Numbered from the stretch's first letter, positions 1 through 9,314 are shown. The stretch is DNA of 64,000 bases from Nocardia arizonensis (GCF_001310275.1 NZ_LGYZ01000049.1:62001-126000); one strand, 5' to 3'. The notes: generated by a model not told the origin, from the sequence alone. Numbers and translations are program-made.

Positions 1-248
1 GCGCCCACTCGCTCTACGACGCCGACCGATACCGGGACAAGGCCGAGATCGAGAAGTGGCGGGCGCGCGATCCCATTCCGGCACTGACCCGAGCGCTTCT
101 CGACGCGGGCGCATGCTCCGAAAGCGACCAGCGCGATTGGGAATCGGCGATCGAGACCGAACTCGACGACGCCGTGGCCGCGGCCGAGGCCGGTCCACTC
201 GAACCCACGGCCGATCTCACCCGCCACGTGTACGCGGAAACCTCATGA
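1..248 (+). CDS. 2-oxoacid (pyruvate-type) dehydrogenase E1 alpha subunit, C-terminal end
   Basis: Only about the last 80 residues lie in the window, read in the frame that starts at base 3 and stops at 246-248. The visible text ([30 protein letters not shown], then an acidic helix) is the usual tail of thiamine-diphosphate E1-alpha subunits of pyruvate or branched-chain dehydrogenases. The stop overlaps the start of the E1-beta gene (ATGA), so the two are translationally coupled. The catalytic ThDP part lies upstream of the window, so substrate cannot be judged. Confidence 0.85.
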   Translation, partial: AHSLYDADRYRDKAEIEKWRARDPIPALTRALLDAGACSESDQRDWESAIETELDDAVAAAEAGPLEPTADLTRHVYAETS

Positions 249-1213
249 CCAGCTACCGAGAGGCGGTGCGGGAAGCATTGCGCGAGGCGCTGCACCGCGA
301 CGAACGGACCTTCCTCATGGGCGAGGACGTCGGCGCGTACGGCGGCTGTTTCGGTGTGAGCCGCGGTCTGCTCGAGGAATTCGGGCCGACGCGTATCCGC
401 GACGCTCCACTCAGCGAATCCGCGTTCGTCGGCGCGGGTATCGGAGCGGCACTCGGCGGGCTGCGCCCGATCGTGGAGGTCATGACCGTCAATTTCAGCC
501 TGCTCGCCCTCGACCAGATCCTCAACAACGCGGCGACACTGCGGCACATGTCCGCCGGTCGGCTCGGGGTGCCGCTGGTCATCCGCATGGCGACCGGCGC
601 GGGAAGACAACTGGCGGCGCAGCATTCCCACAGCCTCGAGAACTTCTACGCCCACATCCCTGGCCTTCGGGTGGTATCGGCCGCGACCGTCGCCGACGCG
701 CGCGGCATGCTGTGGTCCGCGTTGCAGAGCCCGGACCCGGTGATCGTGTTCGAACCGATCGCGCTCTACAACACCGAAGCCGAACTGCCGCCGGACGCGG
801 GAGCCGTCGATATCGACCGCGCCGTCGTGCGCAGGCCGGGCGCCGACCTGACCCTCGTCGCCTACGGTGGGTCGCTGCGCGTCGCCCTCGAGGCCGCCGA
901 GCGGATCGCCGGCGAAGGTGTCTCGGCGGAGGTGATCGACCTGCGGACCCTGCGGCCGCTCGACGAGGACACCCTGCTGGAGTCCATCGCGCGGACCCAC
1001 CGACTGGTGATCGTGGACGAGGGGTGGCGCAGCGTGGGTATCGCCGCCGAGATCGCCGCTCGCGCCGCCGAGTACGCCTACTTCGACCTGGACGCGCCGA
1101 TCGCGCGGGTGTGCACCGCCGAGGCGCCGATTCCGTATGCCAAACAACTCGAGGACGCCGCGCTGCCAGGACCGGACGCTGTCGTCGACGCGATCCGACG
1201 GGTGGTGAGCTGA
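245..1213 (+). CDS. 2-oxoacid (pyruvate-type) dehydrogenase E1 beta subunit
   Basis: A 322-residue protein beginning [12 protein letters not shown]. It carries family hallmarks: [12 protein letters not shown], the [18 protein letters not shown] segment, [17 protein letters not shown], and a C-terminal transketolase-like domain ([26 protein letters not shown]). With E1-alpha it forms the decarboxylating E1 enzyme that passes the acyl group to the lipoyl arm of E2. I chose the ATG at 245 because it overlaps the E1-alpha stop and matches family length; longer in-frame upstream extensions lack family sequence. The E2 gene starts one base after the stop. Confidence 0.92.
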   Translation: MTSYREAVREALREALHRDERTFLMGEDVGAYGGCFGVSRGLLEEFGPTRIRDAPLSESAFVGAGIGAALGGLRPIVEVMTVNFSLLALDQILNNAATLRHMSAGRLGVPLVIRMATGAGRQLAAQHSHSLENFYAHIPGLRVVSAATVADARGMLWSALQSPDPVIVFEPIALYNTEAELPPDAGAVDIDRAVVRRPGADLTLVAYGGSLRVALEAAERIAGEGVSAEVIDLRTLRPLDEDTLLESIARTHRLVIVDEGWRSVGIAAEIAARAAEYAYFDLDAPIARVCTAEAPIPYAKQLEDAALPGPDAVVDAIRRVVS

Positions 1214-1214
1214 C

Positions 1215-2600
1215 ATGGTCGATTTCCGCATGCCCTCACTTGGCGCCGACATGACCGAGGGCACGCTGCTGCGGTGGCTGGTCAATCCCGGCGACGCCGT
1301 GCACAGCGGGGACATCGTCGCCGAGGTGGACACGACGAAGGCGGCGATCGAGGTCGAGTGCTTCGACGACGGCGTCGTCGGCTCGCTGCTGGTGCCCGAA
1401 GGCGCGACGGTGCCCGTCGGCACCCCGCTGGCGACGATCGACACGGCCGCGACAGCGCCGCCACGGCCCGCGCCGGAAACCGCGCCGCCGCCGGAGGCCG
1501 CGGGCGCGGTACGCGCCACCCCCTTGATCCGCCGACTGGCCGACGAAGCCGGCCTCGACGTGGCCGAGGTGCACGGATCGGGACCGGACGGGCGGATCGT
1601 GCGGGCGGATATCGCGCGGGAGGTCGAGGCGAAGTCCTCGACCGAACACCGCGACGGCGAAGTGGCGGCCGCGGCCGGCGCGTCCGCCGACGCCGGCGGG
1701 CAGCGCCCGCCGTCCACGGAATTCGCGCGCGCCTCCGGCTACGCCCGGCGACTGGCCGCCGAATCGGCTGTCGACCTCGCCGCGATCAACGGAACCGGCC
1801 CTGGCGGGGCGATCAGAGCCCGCGACATCCGCGCCACCGATATCACGGCGGCCACCGCCGCGGGGCCCGCGCCACGAACCGAGCACACGCCGGTCGAAAC
1901 GACACCTACCGGCGAAGCCGCGAAGGATCACCGCCACGATCCCGACGCCGTTCGCACGCTCATCGCCGCGGCGATGACCCGGTCGAAACAGACCGTCCCG
2001 CACTACTACCTGTCGAGCACGATCGACCTGGACACCACGATGCGCTGGCTGCGAGAACGCAACCGGCGAGCGGCGGTCGCCGAACGCGTGCTCACCTCCG
2101 CCGTGCTGCTGTGCGCCACCGCGCGCGCGGCCACGATCGTCCCGGAAACCAACGGGCACTGGGTCGACGACCGATTCCGCCCCGCGACGGCCGTGCACCT
2201 CGGCATGGTCGTCTCCTTACCCGGCAGCATCGCCCTGCCCACCATCCCCGACGCCGCCGACCTGAACCCGCAGGCCATGATGGGCGCACTGCGCGACGTG
2301 GTCGCCCGCGCCCGCGCGGCACGCCTGCGGTCGACCGACACCGTCCCGGCCACGATCACGGTCACCAACCTCGGCGACCTCGGTGTCGACTCGGTCTTCG
2401 GCGTGATCGCCGCCCCGCAGGTCGCCATTGTCGGATTCGGCGCGGTGACCGAACGTCCCTGCGCGGTCGACGGAATGCTCGGCGTGCGCCCGCAGGTGTG
2501 CGCGACGCTGTCGGCCGACCATCGCGCCAGTGACGGCGCCATCGGCGCCCGCTTCCTCAACACCATCTCCGAACTGCTCCAACACCCCGAGGAGTTGTGA
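1215..2600 (+). CDS. Dihydrolipoyl acyltransferase E2 with one lipoyl and two E1/E3-binding domains
   Basis: 461 residues. The N-terminal lipoyl domain has the attachment motif DTTKA (Lys about 42). After a Pro/Ala linker come two peripheral-subunit-binding domains, about 99-133 (ATPLIRRLADEAGLDV, GPDGRIVRADI) and about 173-208 (ASGYARRLAAESAVDL, GPGGAIRARDI). A second Pro/Thr linker leads to the acyltransferase domain with the catalytic DHRASDG motif near 437. Two binding domains in one E2 are unusual; one is standard. No E3 gene is in the window, so dihydrolipoamide dehydrogenase is presumably shared. Pyruvate or acetoin-like substrates are both possible. Confidence 0.9.
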   Translation: MVDFRMPSLGADMTEGTLLRWLVNPGDAVHSGDIVAEVDTTKAAIEVECFDDGVVGSLLVPEGATVPVGTPLATIDTAATAPPRPAPETAPPPEAAGAVRATPLIRRLADEAGLDVAEVHGSGPDGRIVRADIAREVEAKSSTEHRDGEVAAAAGASADAGGQRPPSTEFARASGYARRLAAESAVDLAAINGTGPGGAIRARDIRATDITAATAAGPAPRTEHTPVETTPTGEAAKDHRHDPDAVRTLIAAAMTRSKQTVPHYYLSSTIDLDTTMRWLRERNRRAAVAERVLTSAVLLCATARAATIVPETNGHWVDDRFRPATAVHLGMVVSLPGSIALPTIPDAADLNPQAMMGALRDVVARARAARLRSTDTVPATITVTNLGDLGVDSVFGVIAAPQVAIVGFGAVTERPCAVDGMLGVRPQVCATLSADHRASDGAIGARFLNTISELLQHPEEL

Positions 2601-2602
2601 AT

Positions 2603-2887
2603 ATGACGAGTAAGGCACCCTCCCGCACGGTCGCCGAGGACACCGTTCGCGCCTGTCTGCGCGGATTCGCCACGCAGGCCGAGATCGACGCCCTCGATGT
2701 CGACGCTCCCCTGCGCAGCACGCTGGAACTCGACTCGATCGACTTCCTGACCTTCGTCGAACGGCTCTCCGCGGCGGGCCGCCGGATCGAGGAGAGCGAC
2801 TATCCGCGATTGGCGACCATTCGGTCCTGTGTCGACTTCCTCACCGAGGAAGCGCCCGAACTCCGTGACGGCGCGACGGAGACCTGA
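2603..2887 (+). CDS. Acyl carrier protein-like protein
   Basis: A 94-residue protein with the phosphopantetheine attachment context LELDSIDFLTF (Ser in DSIDF) and a helical acidic fold typical of acyl carrier proteins. I chose the ATG at 2603 because GAGGAG sits about eight bases upstream; a GTG at 2597 overlaps the E2 stop but is too close to that site. Position directly behind E2 is odd and suggests that a keto-acid dehydrogenase product is handed to, or sensed through, a carrier protein. That functional link is inference. Confidence 0.75.
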   Translation: MTSKAPSRTVAEDTVRACLRGFATQAEIDALDVDAPLRSTLELDSIDFLTFVERLSAAGRRIEESDYPRLATIRSCVDFLTEEAPELRDGATET

Positions 2888-2888
2888 G

Positions 2889-4259
2889 ATGGCTCCCGAG
2901 CCGGTGGCGCGATTCGCCGACCGGCGAGACGCCGGACGCCGACTGGCGGCCCGGCTGGAAGGTGTACGCGGCGAAGATCCGGTCGTGGTCGGCGTGCCGC
3001 GCGGCGGCGTACCCGTCGCGCACGCCGTGGCGGTCTGCCTGGCCGCTCCTCTCGATGTGATCGTCGTGCAGAAGCTCGGCCTGCCGCATCAACCGGAGGT
3101 CGGCTACGGCGCGCTGAGCGAGGACGGCAGCGTGGTTGTGGACGACCGGATCGTCGATCGCGGCGGACTCACGAGCCGCGAGATGCGCCGGGTAGAGCAC
3201 AACGCGCGCCACGATCTGCTCCGGCACGCCGCCCGATTGCGCGGTGTGCGACCGCGCTTGTCCCTGCTCGATCGCACGGTGGTGATCGTCGACGACGGCA
3301 TCGTGACCGGTGTGACCATGCGCGCGGCCTGTCGGGACGCGCGGGCACGCGGCGCCCGCCGCATCGTGGTCGCCGTCCCGGTCGCGGACCCGTACGCCTT
3401 CCCGCTGCCCGACGCCGACGAGGTGGTCTGCCTGGCCGCACCGACCCATCCGGACGCCCTCGGCCGCTGGTATCACCGGTTCGAGCAGGTCACCGACGAG
3501 GATGTCATCGACTACCTGCATCGGGCGGCCCGACACCTGCCCTACCCCGCACCGCCGTTCGACGTGGACGAACCGCCGCCCCTTCGCGACGAATCGGTCC
3601 GAGTCGAAACCGCCGACGTCGCGGTCTTCGCACAGCTCACCGTGCCCGCGAATCCGATCGGCGCCGTGGTGTTCGTGCTGGCCTGCGCCGACGGACGGTT
3701 CAGCCCGCGCAACCGCTACATCGCGGGAAGGCTCAACCGCGCGCGTCTGGCGACGATGTCGGCCGATCTGCTCACCCCCGAGGAACAGCTGCGCCGCCGA
3801 CACGTCTTCGGAATCGACACCCTGACACGGCGACTCGTCTCGACCACCCGGTGGGTCACCGCCCAGCGGGAGGTCGCGGGACTGCCGGTCGGCTACTTCG
3901 GCGCGGACACCGGCGCCGCCGCCGCACTGCGGGCCTCGACCGACTCCGCCATGCGGATCGGGGCCATCGTCTGCCGCGCCGGACGACCGGACCTCACGGG
4001 GCCGGCGATCGCGGAGGTCCGCGCGCCGACACTGTTCATCGTCGGCGGCATCGACCACGGCCTACTCGAGGCCAACCGCAGGGCCGCGCGGGAGATGTCG
4101 TGCGAGACACAGGTCCGGGTCGTACCCGACGCCTCCCGTCGCTGCGCCGAACCCGAAGACCTCACCCAGGTCGCCGACTACGCCGAAGAATGGCTGGTCG
4201 ACAAGCTCACCGCCGAATCGGCCGCGATCGCCACCGATCGCCGAGCCGACCGACGCTGA
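2889..4259 (+). CDS. Phosphoribosyltransferase-dienelactone hydrolase fusion (Rv0571c-like)
   Basis: 456 residues from the ATG one base after the carrier-protein stop. The N-terminal half is a type I phosphoribosyltransferase domain: VVVGVPRGGVPVAHAVA, LGLPHQPEVGYGALSEDG, and the PRPP-binding loop VVIVDDGIVTGVTMRAA near 145. The C-terminal half has alpha/beta-hydrolase features of the dienelactone hydrolase type (GYFGADTGAAAAL nucleophile-elbow region, RAPTLFIVGGIDHGLLEANR). The usual Cys/Ser nucleophile is Asp in GADTGA, so hydrolase activity is uncertain. The arrangement resembles M. tuberculosis Rv0571c, a DosR-regulon member. The substrate is unknown. Confidence 0.8.
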   Translation: MAPEPVARFADRRDAGRRLAARLEGVRGEDPVVVGVPRGGVPVAHAVAVCLAAPLDVIVVQKLGLPHQPEVGYGALSEDGSVVVDDRIVDRGGLTSREMRRVEHNARHDLLRHAARLRGVRPRLSLLDRTVVIVDDGIVTGVTMRAACRDARARGARRIVVAVPVADPYAFPLPDADEVVCLAAPTHPDALGRWYHRFEQVTDEDVIDYLHRAARHLPYPAPPFDVDEPPPLRDESVRVETADVAVFAQLTVPANPIGAVVFVLACADGRFSPRNRYIAGRLNRARLATMSADLLTPEEQLRRRHVFGIDTLTRRLVSTTRWVTAQREVAGLPVGYFGADTGAAAALRASTDSAMRIGAIVCRAGRPDLTGPAIAEVRAPTLFIVGGIDHGLLEANRRAAREMSCETQVRVVPDASRRCAEPEDLTQVADYAEEWLVDKLTAESAAIATDRRADRR

Positions 4260-4290
4260 CCCGCCCAACCGACCGGCCGCACCGCCGAGG

Positions 4291-4779
4291 TCACCGGCAT
4301 GGCGGCGGTGTCGGACCGATGCCGAGACGCGCGAGTTCGGCCAGCACCGCCGCCACCGCCTCGGGTTCGGAACGCGCCACTGCTTCGGACAGACCGACGC
4401 CGAGGTCGACGCGTTCGGCCTCGACGGCGACGACGACTAGTTCCCCGGGCAGACGACCGAGCGCACGTCCGAGGGGTACCGCCTCCGGGACGCCGAGCGC
4501 ATGGGAACTCGCGGCATGGGCGAGGCCGTGCAGACCGTCAACGGTGGTGCGCCATATCCGCCCCGGCGTCGAGGGTTCGCAGAGGACGGCGTCGACCACC
4601 ACGGCCAATTCGGCGCCGGACCACATGTCCAACAACGCGGTCGGCTCGCCGTCACAGGTGCGCACCCGGACATCCGGCAGTGCCAACTCGTCGAGACGAG
4701 CGGCGACCACCGGCCCGATTCCGTCGTCGCCGCGGAATTCGTTGCCCACGCCGATCACGACCGCGCGTGGGGCGGTCAC
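4291..4779 (-). CDS. [NiFe] hydrogenase maturation protease (HycI/HyaD family)
   Basis: 162 residues starting at a GTG whose bases overlap the stop of the hydrogenase large subunit (GTGA). It begins MTAPRAVVIGVGNEFRGDDGIG, the family's GxGNxxxxDDG motif, and contains the conserved VVVDAV segment with a metal-site Asp. These endopeptidases remove the C-terminal extension of the large subunit after nickel insertion. It is the last gene of the hydrogenase operon and presumably dedicated to it. An in-frame longer start exists but lies wholly inside the upstream gene. Confidence 0.9.
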   Translation of the reverse strand: MTAPRAVVIGVGNEFRGDDGIGPVVAARLDELALPDVRVRTCDGEPTALLDMWSGAELAVVVDAVLCEPSTPGRIWRTTVDGLHGLAHAASSHALGVPEAVPLGRALGRLPGELVVVAVEAERVDLGVGLSEAVARSEPEAVAAVLAELARLGIGPTPPPCR

Positions 4780-6068
4780 CGGCCCAGCACCTCGAGGTCG
4801 AGGAAGTGGGCCGAGCAGGAGATGCAGGGGTCGTAGTTGCGGATCGTGCGTTCGCACAGCGCGGTGAGCGCGGCGTCGTCCATGTCGAGGTGGTCGGCCA
4901 CGACGTCACGCAGATCGTCCTCGATCGCGGTCTGGTTCTGCGCGGTGGGCGGCACGATGACCGCGGCGCGGACGATTCCGTCGGCGTCCAGCTCGTAGCG
5001 GTGATACAGCAGCCCCCGCGGCGCCTCGCTGATCCCGTGACCCACCCCCGCGCGCGGCGGCACCGGCACCGACGCACGCGCCGGCGGCTCGTAGGCGTCG
5101 ATGAGCCGCAGCGCCTCCTCGACCGCGTAGACGACTTCGACAGCGCGAACGAGGATGCTGCGGAAGGGATTTCGGCACTCCGTGCCCAGACCGACCTGTG
5201 CGGCCACCTCGCGGGCGAACGGCGAGAGCCGAGCGTGGTTCAGCGAGTACCGGGCCAATGGACCGGTGAGGTATCGCTTGCCGTCGAGTCGGGCGTGCAA
5301 CGCGGTCGAATGCGCGACCTGGTGCTCGGCCACGTGATCGCCGAACGCCGACGGCGGGAACACCGTTCCGCTGCCGGTGCGCAGGTTGCCGTCCTCGATC
5401 GCGTACCGGTCCGGCGCGACGGCGGCGAGCAGGTCGTGGTCGAGCGTGCGGTCCGGGAAATCGAACTCGGCGGCCGCCAGCGCCGTGTCCACGGCGAAGT
5501 CCTGTGCGCGGCGCAGTGATTCGGCCACGGGGGTCAGCGCCGCGCGGCTCGGTGTCGAGTAGAAGCCGCCGAGCCGGACGTTGATCGGGTGGATCGACCG
5601 GCCTCCGAGGAGTTCGAGCAGCGCGTTGCCCGCCTTCTTGAGCGAAAGGCCCCGCTCGACGAGTTCGCGGTGATCGGCCGCCAGGGAGATGGCGTCGGGG
5701 TAGCCGAGGAAATCCGGGATGTGCAGCAGATGGATGTGCAGGGCGTGACTGGCGATCCACTCACCGCAGTACAGCAGCCGCCGCAGATCACGCAGGGCCG
5801 GGTCGAGTTCGATCCCGCATGCCTGTTCCAGCGCGTTACAGGCGCTGGTCTGGTAGGCGACCGGGCAGATTCCGCAAATCCGCGCCGTGATATCCGGCGG
5901 CTCGGTGTAGGCGCGGCCACGCAGGAATGCCTCGAAGAAGCGCGGCGGCTCGTAGATGCGCAACTCCGCGCGGTCGACCCGTCCGCCGTCGACGGTCACC
6001 CGAAGCCCGCCCTCGCCCTCCACCCTCGCCAGCGAGCCGACCCGTAACTGCCTACTGCGATGGCTCAT
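4776..6068 (-). CDS. [NiFe] hydrogenase large (alpha) subunit, group 3b type
   Basis: 430 residues. The two nickel-ligand motifs are present: RICGICPVAYQ near 70 and DPCISCSAHF near the C-terminus, followed by a short extension (FLDLEVLGR) expected to be cleaved by the protease encoded next. Length and the accompanying diaphorase subunits fit cytosolic bidirectional NAD(P)-linked group 3b enzymes (sulfhydrogenase/Hyh type) rather than membrane uptake enzymes; there is no Tat signal on the small subunit. It overlaps the small-subunit gene by 17 bases. Maturation genes hypABCDEF are not in the window. Confidence 0.93.
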   Translation of the reverse strand: MSHRSRQLRVGSLARVEGEGGLRVTVDGGRVDRAELRIYEPPRFFEAFLRGRAYTEPPDITARICGICPVAYQTSACNALEQACGIELDPALRDLRRLLYCGEWIASHALHIHLLHIPDFLGYPDAISLAADHRELVERGLSLKKAGNALLELLGGRSIHPINVRLGGFYSTPSRAALTPVAESLRRAQDFAVDTALAAAEFDFPDRTLDHDLLAAVAPDRYAIEDGNLRTGSGTVFPPSAFGDHVAEHQVAHSTALHARLDGKRYLTGPLARYSLNHARLSPFAREVAAQVGLGTECRNPFRSILVRAVEVVYAVEEALRLIDAYEPPARASVPVPPRAGVGHGISEAPRGLLYHRYELDADGIVRAAVIVPPTAQNQTAIEDDLRDVVADHLDMDDAALTALCERTIRNYDPCISCSAHFLDLEVLGR

Positions 6069-6825
6069 CGTCGCTCCTGTCGGCGAACTCGGGGGCAGCG
6101 GCGGCGTAGGTGGCGAACACGCGGTCGATGTCGTCGGTCGACATGCCGTTGACCCGCAGGATCGGCAGCAGCGCACCGACGTTCGGCTTCGTCATGGGGC
6201 CGAAGCAGCCGTAGCAGCCGCGCTGGTAGGTGGGGCACAGCGCGCCGCATCCGGCGTGGGTGACCGGTCCGAGGCAGGGGGTGCCGTTCGCCACGGTCAC
6301 GCAGGTGTTGCCGCGCCGCTTGCATTCGGTGCACACGCTGGTGTCCGGTAGATCGGGGGCTCGTCCTTCCAGCAGCGCGCACAGGGTCCGCACCAGTTGG
6401 CCGCGGTCGATCGGGCATCCGCGCAGTTCGAGATCCACCCGAACGTGCGCGCTGATCGGCGTCGCGGTGGACAGCGTCGCGATATGTTGCGGACTGGCGT
6501 AGACGACGGAGGCGAACTCGGCGACGTCGGCGAAGTTGCGCAGCGCTTGAATGCCGCCGTGGTTGGCGCAGGCGCCGATCGCGACGAGTACCCGTGACTG
6601 TGCGCGGATCTCGATGATCCGCCGCTGTTCCTCCGGGGTCGTGATCGAGCCCTCCACCAGCGACACGTCGTAGGGCCCCGGCCGGACCGCGCTGCTCGCC
6701 TCGGTGAAGTGGGCTATGTGTATCCGGCCCGCGAGCGTCAGCAACTCGTCCTCGCAGTCGAGCAGCGTGAGCTGACAGCCGTCACAGGAGGTGAATTTCC
6801 AGACCGCGAGCGTGGGAGTGTCCAT
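6052..6825 (-). CDS. [NiFe] hydrogenase small (delta) subunit
   Basis: 257 residues beginning MDTPTLAVWKFTSCDGCQLTLL. CxxC near the N-terminus, the GACANHGG segment, ELRGCPID and a C-terminal cysteine-rich part (CTECKRRGNTC, CGALCPTYQRGCYGCFGP) supply ligands for Fe-S clusters that carry electrons to the large subunit. There is no signal peptide, so the enzyme is cytosolic. Its start overlaps the diaphorase gene stop (ATGA) and its end overlaps the large-subunit start. Confidence 0.92.
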   Translation of the reverse strand: MDTPTLAVWKFTSCDGCQLTLLDCEDELLTLAGRIHIAHFTEASSAVRPGPYDVSLVEGSITTPEEQRRIIEIRAQSRVLVAIGACANHGGIQALRNFADVAEFASVVYASPQHIATLSTATPISAHVRVDLELRGCPIDRGQLVRTLCALLEGRAPDLPDTSVCTECKRRGNTCVTVANGTPCLGPVTHAGCGALCPTYQRGCYGCFGPMTKPNVGALLPILRVNGMSTDDIDRVFATYAAAAPEFADRSDDEPSQ

Positions 6826-7655
6826 CACAGCTCCCGCACCGAGAGCAGGGGTTCGGCCACCGTATAGTCCACCACGGGCCCGTCCCGGCAGAGCAGCAGT
6901 CCACCGAGCTGACAGTGCCCACACCGGGCGACACCGCACTGCATATTGCGTTCCAGCGAGACCCGGATATCGCCGGCCGCGACGCCCTTGCGCAGCAGCG
7001 TCTGCGCGCACAGGCGCATCATCGGCTCGGGACCGCACAAGAAGGCCGTGGTGCGGGCCGCGTCGAGGGCGAGCCGGGCCAGCGGTTCGGTGACGAAACC
7101 TACCGGCCCGTTCCAGCCGGGCGCCGGCCGATCGACGGTGTGGTGCACCTCGGCCGCGCCCGATGCGTGCCAATGCCCCTGATCGCGCCGGAACAGGATG
7201 TCGGCCGGGGTGCGGGCGCCGGTGAGCACCACCACCCTGCGGTATGCCGCGCGCCGGGCGAGCGCGCCGAGCACCACCGGGCGCAGTGGCGCGAATCCGA
7301 CTCCGCCACCGACGATGACCAGATCGCGCCCGTCCGCGGACTCGATGTCCCAGCCCATGCCGAACGGCCCGCGCACTCCGATCAGGCCGCCGACGCGGGT
7401 GTCGCACAACGCGCGGCTGATCGCGCCGACACCGCGGACGGTGTGCTCCACGACGTCGTCGCCCGCCCGCGGGTTCCCGCTGATCGAGATCGCGACCTCG
7501 CCGATGCCGTACCGATACAGCATCATGAACTGTCCCGCTCGGAACCGCGGCGCGGCGGTGGCGACCGGCCGCAACCGCAGCGTCACCGTGTCCGCCGTCT
7601 GCGGCGTCCTTTCGACGACTCGGTACGGCCGCATGACCTCGTCGACGCGGTTCAT
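6825..7655 (-). CDS. Hydrogenase diaphorase (gamma) subunit, FAD/NAD(P) and 2Fe-2S
   Basis: 276 residues of the ferredoxin-NADP reductase / dihydroorotate dehydrogenase electron-transfer fold. An FAD-binding half comes first (FRAGQFMMLYRYGIGEVAISIS), then the nucleotide-binding half (VIVGGGVGFAPLRPVV, FLCGPEPMM) and a C-terminal 2Fe-2S cysteine set (CGVARCGHCQLGG then LLC). In group 3b hydrogenases this subunit exchanges electrons between NADP(H) and the Fe-S chain. It overlaps both neighbours by four bases. Confidence 0.9.
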   Translation of the reverse strand: MNRVDEVMRPYRVVERTPQTADTVTLRLRPVATAAPRFRAGQFMMLYRYGIGEVAISISGNPRAGDDVVEHTVRGVGAISRALCDTRVGGLIGVRGPFGMGWDIESADGRDLVIVGGGVGFAPLRPVVLGALARRAAYRRVVVLTGARTPADILFRRDQGHWHASGAAEVHHTVDRPAPGWNGPVGFVTEPLARLALDAARTTAFLCGPEPMMRLCAQTLLRKGVAAGDIRVSLERNMQCGVARCGHCQLGGLLLCRDGPVVDYTVAEPLLSVREL

Positions 7656-8134
7656 CGTCTCGCCTCCACCCGGAGTTCGGCGGGCTCGGCGTAGAGGTCG
7701 AGCAGGCGGGCCCTGGTGGCGTGCAACCGATCCAGCACCGCCGTCAGCAGCATCCTGGTCAGGGCGTGGCCGAATTCGGGATCGGTATCGCCGAAACGGG
7801 TCAAGGTGGCCGCGTCGAACTCGATCGCCCGGACCGGTTCGGCGGTGCGGGCCCCGAACTGCCATCGGTAGGGCGGCACCAGCCAGGACCAGCCGAGCAG
7901 ATCCCCCGGACCGAGCGTCTGCACGACGACCTCGCCGCGTCCCGGTACGTGCGCGTCGAGCACCACCTGCCCCTGCGCGATCAACCAGCATCGGTCGGCC
8001 CGACCGCCTTCCACAAGCAGCCGATGCCCGCCCGGATAGCGGACTTCGCTCGCCGTCCGCGCCAACGTCGCCAGATGCGCGGCGTCGAGTTCGGACAGCG
8101 GGGCGAAGCGCGCCAGTTCCGCGGCCGCGATCAC
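7652..8134 (-). CDS. Cyclic-nucleotide-binding-fold protein in the hydrogenase operon
   Basis: 160 residues, essentially one cNMP/CRP-type sensor barrel (GGHRLLVEGGRADRCWLIAQGQV, LGPGDLLGWSWLVPPYRW) followed by a short helix. No helix-turn-helix follows, so it is unlikely to bind DNA. Similar stand-alone cNMP-fold proteins accompany group 3b hydrogenases in mycobacteria. A regulatory subunit role is inference. The GTG start overlaps the beta-subunit stop and the end overlaps the gamma-subunit start, implying fixed stoichiometry with the enzyme. Confidence 0.82.
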   Translation of the reverse strand: MIAAAELARFAPLSELDAAHLATLARTASEVRYPGGHRLLVEGGRADRCWLIAQGQVVLDAHVPGRGEVVVQTLGPGDLLGWSWLVPPYRWQFGARTAEPVRAIEFDAATLTRFGDTDPEFGHALTRMLLTAVLDRLHATRARLLDLYAEPAELRVEARR

Positions 8135-9249
8135 GTCGGGCTCTCGGCATCGGCGGCGAAACGCGCGACCTCGACGGTCAGATCGATGCCCGCCGGACAC
8201 CAGGCGATGCACCGCCCGCAGCCCACGCAGCCCGAGGTGCCGAACTGGTCGTACCAGGTGCTCAACTTGTGGCTGAGCCATTGCCGGTAGCGGGCGGCGC
8301 CGGACTGCCGGACACTGCCGCCGTGCAGGTAGGAGAAGTCCAACTCGAAACAGGAGGCCCAGCGCTCCCAGCGTTCGGCGTGGTCGCCGGTGAGATCGGT
8401 GACGTCCTCGGTGCTGGTGCAGAAGCAGGTCGGGCAAACCATGGTGCAATTGGCGCAGGTCAGGCACCGGGAGGCGATCTCGTCCCAGCGCGGTGACTCC
8501 CGGGAGTCGCCGATGAGCGCGCGCACGTCGACATCGGGCATGGTGCGGCCCATCCGGTCGGTGGCCGCGATGACGGCCGCCCGCGCGTCGGCGAGTTCCG
8601 CCGGTCGCGCGGTTCGCGTGGCGAGTGCGGCCAGTACGTCGTCGCCCGCGTCGCTGCCCACCTCGACCAGGAAGCGGTGCCCGAACTCGTCGACGCGCTC
8701 GGTGAGCGCCAGGTCGTATCCCGCCCCCGCGGCCGGTCCGGTCCCCATCGACGCGCAGAAGCACACGCCACCGGGTTCGGTGCAGTTCACCGCGATCACG
8801 AACAGCCCGCGCCGCCGAGCCGCGGCGGCCGGATCCGGGTATTCGCCCCCGTCCAGTACGTGGCTCAGCACGGCGATCGCCGCGAGATCGCAGCCGCGCA
8901 CACCGAGCAGTGCCAGCGGCGTCCGCGGTTCGTCGGCCGTTTGCAGGGTCAGGTCGGGGCCGGATTGCCACACCTTCCGGCGGGGCGGATGCAGGAATTG
9001 CTTCCACGATCCGGGTCCGGCGGAATGAGCGAACACCGCTTCGTCCGGGCGGCGGAACACCCGGTAACGACCGGGCGCGGTCTCCACACCCCATCCCCCG
9101 GGCAGCTCCGTCCCGGACTCGAGGTCGTCCAGCACGATCGCGTCGTCGCGAAGGCGCGGGCCGATCACGCGGAATCCGCGCGCTCGCAACACCTCGATCA
9201 TGTGGTCGAGGCCGGCGCGGTCGATCATCACGGTATCGCCGATACTCAT
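8131..9249 (-). CDS. Hydrogenase iron-sulfur (beta) subunit
   Basis: 372 residues from an ATG (MSIGDTVMIDR). The C-terminal third carries two 4Fe-4S motifs, CLTCANCTMVCPTC and CVGCGRCIAWCP. The N-terminal part has the GVRGCDLAAIAVL and NCTEPGGVCFC segments typical of sulfhydrogenase beta subunits. It links the diaphorase to the hydrogenase module. It is the first gene of the six-gene operon; upstream are two DosR-box-like sequences in the divergent region shared with the SRPBCC gene. Confidence 0.9.
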   Translation of the reverse strand: MSIGDTVMIDRAGLDHMIEVLRARGFRVIGPRLRDDAIVLDDLESGTELPGGWGVETAPGRYRVFRRPDEAVFAHSAGPGSWKQFLHPPRRKVWQSGPDLTLQTADEPRTPLALLGVRGCDLAAIAVLSHVLDGGEYPDPAAAARRRGLFVIAVNCTEPGGVCFCASMGTGPAAGAGYDLALTERVDEFGHRFLVEVGSDAGDDVLAALATRTARPAELADARAAVIAATDRMGRTMPDVDVRALIGDSRESPRWDEIASRCLTCANCTMVCPTCFCTSTEDVTDLTGDHAERWERWASCFELDFSYLHGGSVRQSGAARYRQWLSHKLSTWYDQFGTSGCVGCGRCIAWCPAGIDLTVEVARFAADAESPT

Positions 9250-9314
9250 GCCGACACTCCCGTCGCTGGGTGTTCGCCCGATTCGAGTCTGGTCGTATCC
9301 GAACGCGAGGGTCA

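Noticed and set aside
14..1717. Minus-strand frame of about 570 codons opposite E1-beta/E2
   Set aside because: Ser/Ala/Arg-rich shadow of the dehydrogenase genes, no domain motif.
4257..4300. Terminator between the convergent phosphoribosyltransferase and hydrogenase-protease genes
   Set aside because: Only about 30 bases separate the stops and no convincing stem could be drawn.
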